Shown here in pieces: positions 1 to 5,921 of a DNA stretch of 10,678 nucleotides. Numbering within the stretch: position 1 is the stretch's first letter; every line of letters starts with the position of its first letter. The stretch comes from an uncultured Collinsella sp. GTDB lineage: Bacteria > Actinomycetota > Coriobacteriia > Coriobacteriales > Coriobacteriaceae. The translations under genes were made by a program, and so were the position numbers. The stretch lies in assembly GCA_900556515.1 (NCBI GenBank), contig USPH01000027.1, positions 1 to 10,678 on the forward strand, given 5' to 3'. The notes under the pieces were generated by a model, which saw only the letters and a program-made list of their open reading frames with translations, made no database searches and was not told the origin of the DNA.

Positions 1-484
1 TGGCGCGACCGAGGGGCAGGCCAAAGATCTGCGCGATGGACGAGCCCGTAGCGATCATGCTGATGGCGAGCGCGCCGTGGCGAGTGTCGACCAGGCGCGA
101 GGCCATAATCGAGGCGACCGACCAGAACACGGCATGTGCGCAAGCGACCACCAGGCGCGCGCAGACCAGGATGGGATAAGTCGGCGCCACAGCGGACAGA
201 AACTGGCCCAGCGAGAACACGGCGAGCACGCCCAGCAGCATCCGCTTGAACTCGAAGCGCGAGGCAAACACCATGAGCGGCAACGACAGCAGCATGACGC
301 CCCAGGCATAGACCGAGATCATGATGCCCGCCTGGGCCTCGGTGAGCGAGAACGATGCGGCAATATCAGTCAGAAGGCCAATGGGCATGAACTCTGATGT
401 GTTGAACACGAACGAACAGCAGGCAAGCCCGATAAGCGGGAGCCACTGCTTGAGCGTGATGCCGTCTTGCTTTGTTTGAGCCAT
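1..484 (-). CDS. SotB/AraJ-type MFS sugar or drug efflux transporter, N-terminal part
   Basis: This is a proton-driven exporter of the major facilitator superfamily in the inner membrane. Only the first 161 residues are inside the window; the C-terminal half lies beyond base 1. The protein starts MAQTKQDGITLKQWLPLIGL. The segment FNTSEFMPIGLLTDIAASF, followed by AGIMISVYAW and then LPLMVFASRFEFKRML, matches from memory the first helices and the loop 2-3 region of the DHA1 sugar efflux group (SotB/YdeA, AraJ). About five hydrophobic helices are visible, at residues 12-34, 49-70, 78-95, 103-125 and 135-155. The ATG at 482-484 is chosen because GGAGAGG (494-500, minus strand) sits 9 nt upstream. 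The substrate cannot be told from sequence; arabinose, other sugars or drugs are all known for the group. Transcription starts within 40 nt upstream, so the gene has its own promoter. Confidence 0.9.
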   Translation of the reverse strand, partial: MAQTKQDGITLKQWLPLIGLACCSFVFNTSEFMPIGLLTDIAASFSLTEAQAGIMISVYAWGVMLLSLPLMVFASRFEFKRMLLGVLAVFSLGQFLSAVAPTYPILVCARLVVACAHAVFWSVASIMASRLVDTRHGALAISMIATGSSIAQIFGLPLGRA

Positions 485-659
485 ATAGGAAAACCTCTCC
501 GATTATCTTGAGCGGTGGGCGATTATAGCAATGAGAAGTCTATAAAATGAGCAACAAAAGAATTCTTGGAAAACGATTGTTAACAGACGGCGCGCCAATT
601 CTGCTTAGAAAGCAAGGTACGCAGGAACTCAATGTCGAAAACGTGGCTTCATCTTCGGG
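485..659. other. Intergenic region with no recognised gene
   Basis: This AT-rich spacer lies between the exporter start and the stop codon of the membrane protein gene, both on the minus strand. Apart from the exporter promoter and ribosome binding site nothing clear is present. No stem followed by a T-run was seen downstream of the membrane protein stop codon. A small plus-strand open frame at 547-738 has no convincing ribosome binding site and overlaps the membrane protein gene, so it was not called. Confidence 0.5.
522..530 (-). promoter_or_regulatory. Extended -10 promoter of the MFS exporter gene
   Basis: On the minus strand the sequence reads TGCTATAAT. This is a perfect -10 hexamer with the TGn extension, 38 nt upstream of the exporter start codon. 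No good -35 box was found at 16-18 nt, which is normal for extended -10 promoters. It would give a leader of about 30 nt containing the ribosome binding site. Confidence 0.6.
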
Positions 660-1487
660 CTATCGCGCCTGCTCGGATACGCACAAGGACACCCCCATGA
701 GCACGTCAATTTCGAGCCAACTCGCAACCGCACAATGAACTAGCAAAAGCAGCATATAAGCAAACGCCCCATAATAAAGTCCCTCATGCACAAGCGCCGT
801 CACTGAAAGTGCCGACGGCAGCGCCGCACTCGAAACTACCCATCCAACAAGAACCTGGATAGCGCAACTTGCAACCAGGTTCCATGCCACCAGCAGCGTT
901 GCGGGACGCGCGATTTCTCTCCAGGAGGAACGAAGCACCGTGACCGAACGCATGATGTAGCGTGGTGCAAACCGAATGCCTCGTAGTCCCCTCTGCTCCA
1001 CGTCCGCATCTTCAATTAACACGAATACGAACGACGCGGAAAGAAGCGTCACGATTACTGCCACCACAAGCGAACACAACACCCCGAGCTGACTGCTCGC
1101 AAGCGAGGCAAAGACTACAATTGCCGATAAAATCAAGTGAACCAAATAAATTAGCAGCGCCCCAGAAATCTGGAGGGGAACCGTCGAGGCCAAGAGATAA
1201 ACCGGAGGGGTTCGAGCAGGTTGCACCGTCTCTTTGGACCGGTCGACGGCAAATAATGAAAAAGCCACATTCGATAGAAGCAGGTTTAAAAAGGCCGCGA
1301 CCACAGTGCAAATAAGCGTAATGGACGGATTGATATAGGCGAGCTCAGTTGCAACGTTTGATACACCAATTTGAAGCGCGCTCATAACAAACAAGGGGAT
1401 ATATAACGCCATCGTGCAGCCACTCCGGCATTCCTTCGCCCGATCGCCCGATTCCAGAAAGACATTGAAGTTCTCTCGCAAGTTCAC
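660..1487 (-). CDS. Hypothetical multi-pass membrane protein
   Basis: I do not recognise this 275-residue protein. It is very hydrophobic, with about six predicted membrane segments: roughly residues 27-46, 54-80, 95-130 (perhaps two), 134-158, 196-220 and 228-260. A charged stretch at 159-190 (IEDADVEQRGLRGIRFAPRY) probably lies in the cytoplasm. The segment RGIRFAPRYIMRSVTVLRSS loosely recalls membrane proteins of the YciC/DUF975 kind, which is only a guess. The start is uncertain. The longest frame begins with GTG at 1487 and has a poor ribosome binding site. The ATG at 1412 (residue 26) has GGAGTGG (1420-1426) 7 nt upstream and begins right at the first membrane helix, giving 250 residues. 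The DNA is more AT-rich than the exporter and feo genes: the 60 bases from 721 contain 26 G+C, against 39 in the 60 bases from 7381. No neighbour reveals its role. Confidence 0.6.
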   Translation of the reverse strand: MNLRENFNVFLESGDRAKECRSGCTMALYIPLFVMSALQIGVSNVATELAYINPSITLICTVVAAFLNLLLSNVAFSLFAVDRSKETVQPARTPPVYLLASTVPLQISGALLIYLVHLILSAIVVFASLASSQLGVLCSLVVAVIVTLLSASFVFVLIEDADVEQRGLRGIRFAPRYIMRSVTVLRSSWREIARPATLLVAWNLVASCAIQVLVGWVVSSAALPSALSVTALVHEGLYYGAFAYMLLLLVHCAVASWLEIDVLMGVSLCVSEQAR

Positions 1488-1512
1488 TCTATACCCGTTT
1501 TCTTACTAAGCA

Positions 1513-1548
1513 GGGCGAACGGGCGCCAATATAAACGCCGGTCCGCCC
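1513..1548. other. Stem-loop between GH4 gene and membrane protein gene
   Basis: GGGCG (1513-1517) pairs with CGCCC (1544-1548). Inside it, GGCG (1522-1525) pairs with CGCC (1536-1539) across a 10-nt AT-rich loop. It lies in the 90-nt gap downstream of the GH4 stop codon and upstream of the membrane protein gene. It could slow or end GH4 transcription, but no T-run follows on either strand, so it is not a classic terminator. Confidence 0.35.
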
Positions 1549-1577
1549 ATCCATAATTTCTAGTTTTAACGTCCAGA

Positions 1578-2951
1578 CTAGTCTGTCCAGCCGTCGATGT
1601 AGTCGCGGTTAAGCTCAAAGTACTGCGCGGCGATATCTTTCGCCAAGGAGTACGAATTAACGAGCGGGTGCATCGCGAGGCTCTCGACAATGTCGCGCTT
1701 CGATCGGTTAACGATGCCACGCGCCACGGTGCGCTCGTAGTACTTGACGCGACGAATCAATTCGAGGTTTCCCGCGGGCACAGAATCGGCTTCGACGCGA
1801 TGCGGCACGCAGCCATCGGTGGAGATATCGCACGTTGACTCAATGACATCTGTATCGAGAAGGCCGGGGATGGCGCCATTGTTGGGGGTGCACAGGATCA
1901 TCTGCTGCGTCTTGCCAGAGCGAGCAATATCCATGAAGCGGAGCGCGACACCTGCGTATCCGCCAGCATCTTTGCCGTACACGTCAAACGTCCACGGCTT
2001 GTCGCGATGAATACCCGTCTCGGCCGCCATGTAGTTGTTTTCGCGCATTCCGTACCACTTCTCAAAGCACGCGAGGCCTTTTTCGAAGTCGTTCTCAATA
2101 TCGATAGATGCAAGCTCGCTCGTCATTTCTCGATTAATTTCTTCGATTAGTTCGCCGCGCGTCTGGGGCGAAGAGAGAACGTTGGCAACGGCGCGCTCGC
2201 GATAGTAGAAATAGTATAGGTACTCATTTGGCACGCATCCGCGATTTAGGACGAGGTCCTTCTCGAAGAACCTAAGATCTGTATGAGCATATGCCCCGTC
2301 GTCGTGGATCAAGTCGGACATGATGTCCTCGCCGTCAACCGTCACATTGCGGAAGAACGAGAGGTGGTTGAGTCCATAGCACTCGCCCTGAACCGATGCG
2401 GGATCAACGCCTTTATACTCGGCAAACTGATGCAACATGCCCGAGGGGGCATCACAAATGCCATAAGTAAAATCATAGCCCATATCGCGTAGGGCCTGAG
2501 ATACGACGCCAGCGGGATTAGTAAAGTTAAACACCTTGACGTCCGGCTTTGCGTACTTCTTGATTAACTCGCAATACGAAGCAAGCGCAGGGACGGAGCG
2601 CATGGCAAAAGACACGCCGGCTGCGCCAGTCGTCTCTTGGCCAAGAACCCCATGCGAAAGAGCAATGCGCTCATCGCGAACGCGCATATGGTCCCCACCG
2701 ACGCGAATCGTCGTGATCACGTAATCGGCGTCCTTAACGGCCTCGACTGCATCGCCCGTCAGTGAAAAATTAAGCGTGGGGCAAAGCATGCCCGAGACAT
2801 GGGCGGCAAGGCCACCGTAGATGCGCAGCTTCTCGGGATCATTGTCCATAAACACAAGTTCGTCGATTCCAAGCGATGACGCCTGCTGGGCTATGCTCTT
2901 TGCCAAAAACATGGAGCGGACGCCACCGCCACCTATGACCGTAAGTTTCAT
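1578..2951 (-). CDS. Glycoside hydrolase family 4, 6-phospho-glucosidase type
   Basis: A cytoplasmic enzyme that hydrolyses phosphorylated disaccharides delivered by a PTS, using NAD+ and a divalent metal in the GH4 redox-elimination mechanism. It has 457 residues, close to the usual 440 or so. Visible motifs are the Rossmann NAD loop VIGGGGVRS (5-13), the acidic strand end FMDNDP (34-39), IRVGG with R90 (82-90), GQETTG (104-109), TNPAG (144-148), the metal-binding Cys in CDAP (C166-D167-A-P169), the metal-ligand motif GLNHLSF (H196) and the candidate catalytic Tyr in PNEYLYY (Y244). In family literature as I recall it, CDMP marks 6-phospho-alpha-glucosidases (GlvA) and CNVP marks 6-phospho-beta-glucosidases. 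CDAP here leans towards alpha but does not settle it. The ATG at 2951 is chosen because MKLTVIGGGG is the canonical N-terminus; the frame stays open 67 codons further upstream without family similarity. A divergent RpiR regulator and a PTS permease nearby support the role. Confidence 0.9.
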   Translation of the reverse strand: MKLTVIGGGGVRSMFLAKSIAQQASSLGIDELVFMDNDPEKLRIYGGLAAHVSGMLCPTLNFSLTGDAVEAVKDADYVITTIRVGGDHMRVRDERIALSHGVLGQETTGAAGVSFAMRSVPALASYCELIKKYAKPDVKVFNFTNPAGVVSQALRDMGYDFTYGICDAPSGMLHQFAEYKGVDPASVQGECYGLNHLSFFRNVTVDGEDIMSDLIHDDGAYAHTDLRFFEKDLVLNRGCVPNEYLYYFYYRERAVANVLSSPQTRGELIEEINREMTSELASIDIENDFEKGLACFEKWYGMRENNYMAAETGIHRDKPWTFDVYGKDAGGYAGVALRFMDIARSGKTQQMILCTPNNGAIPGLLDTDVIESTCDISTDGCVPHRVEADSVPAGNLELIRRVKYYERTVARGIVNRSKRDIVESLAMHPLVNSYSLAKDIAAQYFELNRDYIDGWTD

Positions 2952-2988
2952 ATCGAAACCCCCAATTAGCACATTCAATATTGCATGG

Positions 2989-3015
2989 TTCGCCTGTGTT
3001 TGGATATTGTATCCA
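2989..3015. promoter_or_regulatory. Candidate operator: 15-nt palindrome with adjacent shared 11-mer, GH4/rpiR intergenic region
   Basis: TGGATATTGTATCCA (3001-3015) is a perfect inverted repeat with 6-nt arms and a 3-nt centre. Read on the minus strand it contains TACAAT (3006-3011), a good -10 hexamer about 55 nt before the GH4 start, although the -35 position is poor. One base away, TTCGCCTGTGT (2989-2999) reappears in inverse orientation upstream of the EIICB gene (5659-5669). This is the natural place for the RpiR protein to bind and control GH4 and its own gene. The assignment is inferred from position and symmetry only. Confidence 0.45.
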
Positions 3016-3023
3016 GCATGGAG

Positions 3024-3117
3024 GGCCGCTTCCCGCCCCGGTTGCAAGGCGGGAAAGGAATTCCCCAAGGAGTTATTATTTACGCAACGGAAGCGGCCAC
3101 ACACGTCCGGCGGGAAG
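3024..3117 (+). promoter_or_regulatory. rpiR leader with competing inverted repeats
   Basis: The segment at 3024-3037 (GGCCGCTTCCCGCC) has three possible partners downstream. TTCCCGCC (3030-3037) can pair with GGCGGGAA at 3048-3055. GGCCGCTTCC (3024-3033) can pair with GGAAGCGGCC at 3089-3098. CTTCCCGCC (3029-3037) can pair with GGCGGGAAG at 3109-3117, which includes the start of the rpiR ribosome binding region. These pairings exclude one another. That arrangement suggests either a leader RNA switch or repeated protein-binding sites. The transcription start is unknown, so whether the whole stretch is in the mRNA is not proven. Confidence 0.4.
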
Positions 3118-3126
3118 GAAGCACCG

Positions 3127-3879
3127 ATGGTTGATAAAAAGCAGATTTCCAAGCTCTACTCAGCCGCAAAGCTATCCGAAACCGAGCAAAGCGTACTCGA
3201 ATACCTACTCAACAATATCGACGCCCTCGATGATATTGGCATAAAACCCGTCGCCATGGCATGCTTTACCAGCATGACGACAGTCATCAGGCTTTCGAAA
3301 AAGCTCGGCTACCGTGGCTACCGCGAAATGATGTACGATCTCAAGCACCTTCAGCATGTCTCCCGCGAAATGAATCAATCACTCAAAGACAGTAGCGTCC
3401 ACTTCGTATGTCACACCGGAGATGTAGACGTATTCATCGCCGCACTGCATCGCAACAGAATGATCGGAGTAAACGGAGAGGGCTTCTCACGCATCGTTGC
3501 GCAGTACATGGCGACCAAGCTCGTTGGACTTGGCTTTTTGGCCGTCATACAGGACTTCCTAGAAACCGATCAGTTTGTCGAATCCAACCGAAATACGCTC
3601 AGCTGCATGATGCTCATATCCAAATCGGGCCAGACAGAAGCCATCCTGGAAACCGCAAGGGCATGCCACGACGCGGGCATTACGACCCTCGCGTTTACCG
3701 GCAACGAAGACAGTAAGCTCGCCAAGACGGCAGACGCAATCTTTACGATACATGACGATCACCCAATGGATCTTAAGAACGTTAAGCCTAACTGCTTTAC
3801 CGGGAGTTGTATTCTCGCATTCGAAGAACTATTGAGTATCTGCCTTGACAATCTAAAACAAGAAGGCTTGGCCCCCTAA
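3127..3879 (+). CDS. RpiR/MurR-family transcriptional regulator (HTH + SIS)
   Basis: This 250-residue DNA-binding regulator probably controls the adjoining GH4 and PTS genes. The N-terminal RpiR-type helix-turn-helix covers about residues 1-77, with the recognition region SMTTVIRLSKKLGYRGYREM at 49-68. A phosphosugar-binding SIS domain spans roughly 107-235. It includes LISKSGQT (163-170), the typical Ser/Thr loop that holds the sugar phosphate, followed by ITTLAFTGNEDSKLAKTAD. Length and order are usual for the family. The ATG at 3127 is chosen because the domain begins there and AAGGAAG lies about 6 nt upstream; the frame is open further upstream but that part has no similarity. The gene is divergent from GH4 and convergent with EIICB. 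The same trio, GH4 with an RpiR protein and EIICB, makes up the Bacillus glv/mal locus. The likely effector is a 6-phosphoglycoside or hexose phosphate (inference). Activator or repressor action cannot be told. Confidence 0.93.
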   Translation: MVDKKQISKLYSAAKLSETEQSVLEYLLNNIDALDDIGIKPVAMACFTSMTTVIRLSKKLGYRGYREMMYDLKHLQHVSREMNQSLKDSSVHFVCHTGDVDVFIAALHRNRMIGVNGEGFSRIVAQYMATKLVGLGFLAVIQDFLETDQFVESNRNTLSCMMLISKSGQTEAILETARACHDAGITTLAFTGNEDSKLAKTADAIFTIHDDHPMDLKNVKPNCFTGSCILAFEELLSICLDNLKQEGLAP

Positions 3880-3923
3880 ATCATGCGATAGGAAGCCAAG
3901 CCCTGGAATTGCGCTATGCAATT
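3865..3923. terminator. Candidate stem-loops between convergent rpiR and EIICB genes
   Basis: GGCTTGGC (3865-3872) and GCCAAGCC (3895-3902) form an 8-bp stem with a 22-nt loop that spans the rpiR stop codon. Right after it, AATTGC (3907-3912) and GCAATT (3918-3923) form a second stem with a 5-nt loop. The position between two converging genes fits a bidirectional terminator. Neither strand has a clear run of T after the stems, so termination efficiency is doubtful. Confidence 0.35.
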
Positions 3924-3941
3924 GAAAGCCACTTGCGCGTT

Positions 3942-5606
3942 TTACTCGTCACCGAGAACTTCGTGCACCTCAGAAGCGACTTCGCCGACACGAGGACCGT
4001 AAATGACCTGGATTGCCTTGTCGCTCAGGCGGATAACGCCCATAGCTTCAAGATTCTTGGTGAACACCTCGTCGTCTGCAACCTTAGAACCATCCTTGAC
4101 AATCACGCGAAGACGTGAGATGCAGTTGTCAAGATCATCAATGTTGTCGGCTCCACCAAGCGCTTCGACAATGCCAACAGCAAGCGCGCTGTCCTTGGTC
4201 GCACGGCCCTGGACTGCCTTCTCGGGAGTGCTATCAGACTCGCCCTTTGCCTCAGCGGCCTTTGCCTCGAACTCAGCTCTGCTGTTGATCAACTCAATAT
4301 CGTCACCATCGTCTCGACCGGGCGTCTTGATATCGAACTTAGTAATAAAGAACCGGAAGAGGAAGAAAGCTGCCAGGAAAAAGGCGGGGAGCAGGATAAG
4401 GTACGGAAGCAGATTAAGCTTCTCGGGGCGGAATAAGAATGGGATCAGGTCCTTGATATTTCCCTGGTACACCGAAACGCCCATTGCCTCCGAGAGAACT
4501 TCACCCAGTCCGGAAAGCGGAGCGTAAACGCCAAAGTAGAGCCAGGGGGCGGCAAACAGGAACGTAAAGAGAATAGGCTCCGTAACGCCAAAGAAAACAG
4601 TCGAAATCACTGTGGGGATTAAAAGACCAGCAACCTTCTTGCGGTTCTGGGGCTTGGCACAAGACCACATAGCAAGGGCGATGCCCGGGAACAACGCGTA
4701 ATCGTTAATGCCATAGCCAGCCATGAAGGCCCTAACCAAGAGCTTGTCACTGCTGGGAGAAGCGAGCTGTGCAAGCTGAATGGCGCTATTGCCCACCACG
4801 CGCGTTCCATCGACGACCATGGAGCCGCCAAGCTCAGTCCAATACATGGGCGTCTCGAGCAGCGGATGCAAGCCAAACGGCACAAGGCTCTCGAGCACCC
4901 AGCGATAGACAAACGTACCGACCAGACCGGAGCCTTTCACGAACGTCGCAATACCCGAGAAGCATCCACCGATGACGGGCCAGACGAAGTACATGATGCC
5001 GCCCAGGATGCCACCGGCGACCAGCGATACAATGGGGACCGTTCGACTGCCCGCAAAAAACGCCAGCGCCGTTGGAAGCTTGGTCTTGTAAAAACGGCCG
5101 GTGATCCAGGCGACCAGGCAGCCCACGATAATGCCGCCAAAGACACCAGAGCTGTAGCCAAAAAAGCCGAGCGAGGTAGTGTAGAGTGCGGACTGCTCAC
5201 TCGCCTGAATGGACGTAAGGCCGACCTTCTGAAGAGCTTCCACCGTTGTATTGTCGGCAGCCAAGCCAGCTGCTCCAAGCAGAATCTCAACCGTCTTGAG
5301 CATGGTGAGATAGCAGACAAGGGCAGAAAAGGCAGCCCAGCCCTTCTCTTTGCGAGACAAGGAGAAGGCGCAGCCGACGGCAAACAAAACACCGAGGTTT
5401 CCAATGATTACCTCGCCGAGACCCTTAAATACCGAGAAGAACGTAAAGAGCGGCGAAGCGGCATACCAGTCCCAATTAACGCCAAGGGACACAAGGGTCA
5501 GTTCGGTCGTAAAAACGCTACCGATACCCAAAAAGAGACCGGAAATGGCAATGAGCGTAATCGGAACGAGCATTGCCTTTCCGAACGATTGGAATTTTTC
5601 TTTCAT
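3942..5606 (-). CDS. PTS EIICB component, glucose/maltose/alpha-glucoside family
   Basis: An inner-membrane sugar permease (EIIC) fused to the phosphoryl-carrying EIIB domain. It imports a sugar while phosphorylating it. The 554-residue protein starts MKEKFQSFGKAMLVPITLIA, a typical EIIC(Glc) opening. The membrane domain covers about residues 1-430 and includes GSRTVPIVS, LVPFGLHPLLETPMYW and FFGVTEPILFTFLFAAPWLY, the conserved histidine and TEP loop regions of the family. A charged linker (about 435-470) leads to EIIB at about 475-554, with the phospho-cysteine in DNCISRLRV (C495). No EIIA domain is present, so a separate EIIA must supply phosphate; an EIIA(Glc) gene lies at 9897-10460. The ATG at 5606 is preceded by GGAGG (5613-5617) 7 nt away. 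Linkage to GH4 and RpiR resembles GlvC/MalP, so an alpha-glucoside is the best guess, while glucose or a beta-glucoside remain possible. Confidence 0.92.
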   Translation of the reverse strand: MKEKFQSFGKAMLVPITLIAISGLFLGIGSVFTTELTLVSLGVNWDWYAASPLFTFFSVFKGLGEVIIGNLGVLFAVGCAFSLSRKEKGWAAFSALVCYLTMLKTVEILLGAAGLAADNTTVEALQKVGLTSIQASEQSALYTTSLGFFGYSSGVFGGIIVGCLVAWITGRFYKTKLPTALAFFAGSRTVPIVSLVAGGILGGIMYFVWPVIGGCFSGIATFVKGSGLVGTFVYRWVLESLVPFGLHPLLETPMYWTELGGSMVVDGTRVVGNSAIQLAQLASPSSDKLLVRAFMAGYGINDYALFPGIALAMWSCAKPQNRKKVAGLLIPTVISTVFFGVTEPILFTFLFAAPWLYFGVYAPLSGLGEVLSEAMGVSVYQGNIKDLIPFLFRPEKLNLLPYLILLPAFFLAAFFLFRFFITKFDIKTPGRDDGDDIELINSRAEFEAKAAEAKGESDSTPEKAVQGRATKDSALAVGIVEALGGADNIDDLDNCISRLRVIVKDGSKVADDEVFTKNLEAMGVIRLSDKAIQVIYGPRVGEVASEVHEVLGDE

Positions 5607-5702
5607 CAATTCCCTCCTCAATGAGCCTCTACAAACGACTATTGCACCCCACGTCCCCACACAGGCGAAACGGAAGACATGCTCGGCAATAGACACAAAG
5701 TG

Positions 5703-5731
5703 ATTGTAGAAAGGGGCACAAAAAATGTGCA
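5703..5731 (-). promoter_or_regulatory. Candidate EIICB promoter with overlapping inverted repeat
   Basis: On the minus strand, TGCACA (5726-5731, 4 of 6 to the -35 consensus) and TACAAT (5703-5708, 5 of 6 to the -10 consensus) are 17 nt apart. This predicts a start near 5696 and a leader of about 90 nt. The perfect inverted repeat GCACA-aaaaa-TGTGC (5716-5730) covers the -35 edge and spacer, where a repressor could block RNA polymerase. The -10 hexamer is the same as the one inside the GH4/rpiR palindrome. Confidence 0.5.
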
Positions 5732-5775
5732 TCGGCATCGCGTAATGCGGTTAAATCGACCGACGATTGCAAGTA

Positions 5776-5791
5776 TTTACGAATCCGTAAA
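5776..5791. promoter_or_regulatory. Inverted repeat upstream of EIICB, possible operator
   Basis: TTTACG (5776-5781) and CGTAAA (5786-5791) form a perfect 6-bp inverted repeat around AATC. It lies about 45 nt upstream of the predicted -35 box of the EIICB gene, a usual place for an activator site. It does not match the palindrome at 3001-3015. Function is unknown. Confidence 0.3.
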
Positions 5792-5896
5792 CGGCAGCAA
5801 ATAGGCAGCGAACGGCAACCTGCAGCGTAGGACAGTCCCCGCAGGCCGACAATTACCGGTATTCTGGCTCATATTTTGTTGAATTGTTGCTCGCCC

Positions 5897-5919
5897 AAAA
5901 GCGCGGAGCATCAACGCGC
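5897..5919 (-). terminator. Weak intrinsic terminator after feoAB
   Basis: On the minus strand, GCGCG (5915-5919) and CGCGC (5901-5905) form a GC-only 5-bp stem around a 9-nt loop, starting 2 nt after the feoAB stop codon. It is followed at once by TTTT (5897-5900). The short T-run makes it weak. The rest of the gap between feoAB and EIICB (5607-5921) holds the EIICB promoter elements and a stem CCTGC/GCAGG (5819-5845), and no gene. Confidence 0.45.
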
Positions 5920-5921
5920 CC

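Noticed and set aside
547..738. A 63-codon plus-strand open frame starting in the spacer after the exporter
   Set aside because: No convincing ribosome binding site, no recognisable composition, and it runs into the 3' end of the membrane protein gene on the other strand.
1574..1585. 12-bp palindrome CAGACTAGTCTG over the GH4 stop codon as a terminator
   Set aside because: It has no loop and no adjacent T-run of useful length, so it is not supported as a terminator; it may be chance.
2952..3152. N-terminal extension of GH4 by 67 codons
   Set aside because: GH4 enzymes begin directly with the NAD-binding strand, as at 2951. The extension would overlap the rpiR start and the regulatory palindrome.
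4866..5624. A 252-codon plus-strand open frame opposite EIICB
   Set aside because: It is an antisense shadow with low-complexity charged sequence; the EIICB motifs on the other strand are unambiguous.
5607..5738. N-terminal extension of EIICB by 44 codons
   Set aside because: The ATG at 5606 has a strong ribosome binding site and the family N-terminus begins there; the extension covers the predicted promoter.
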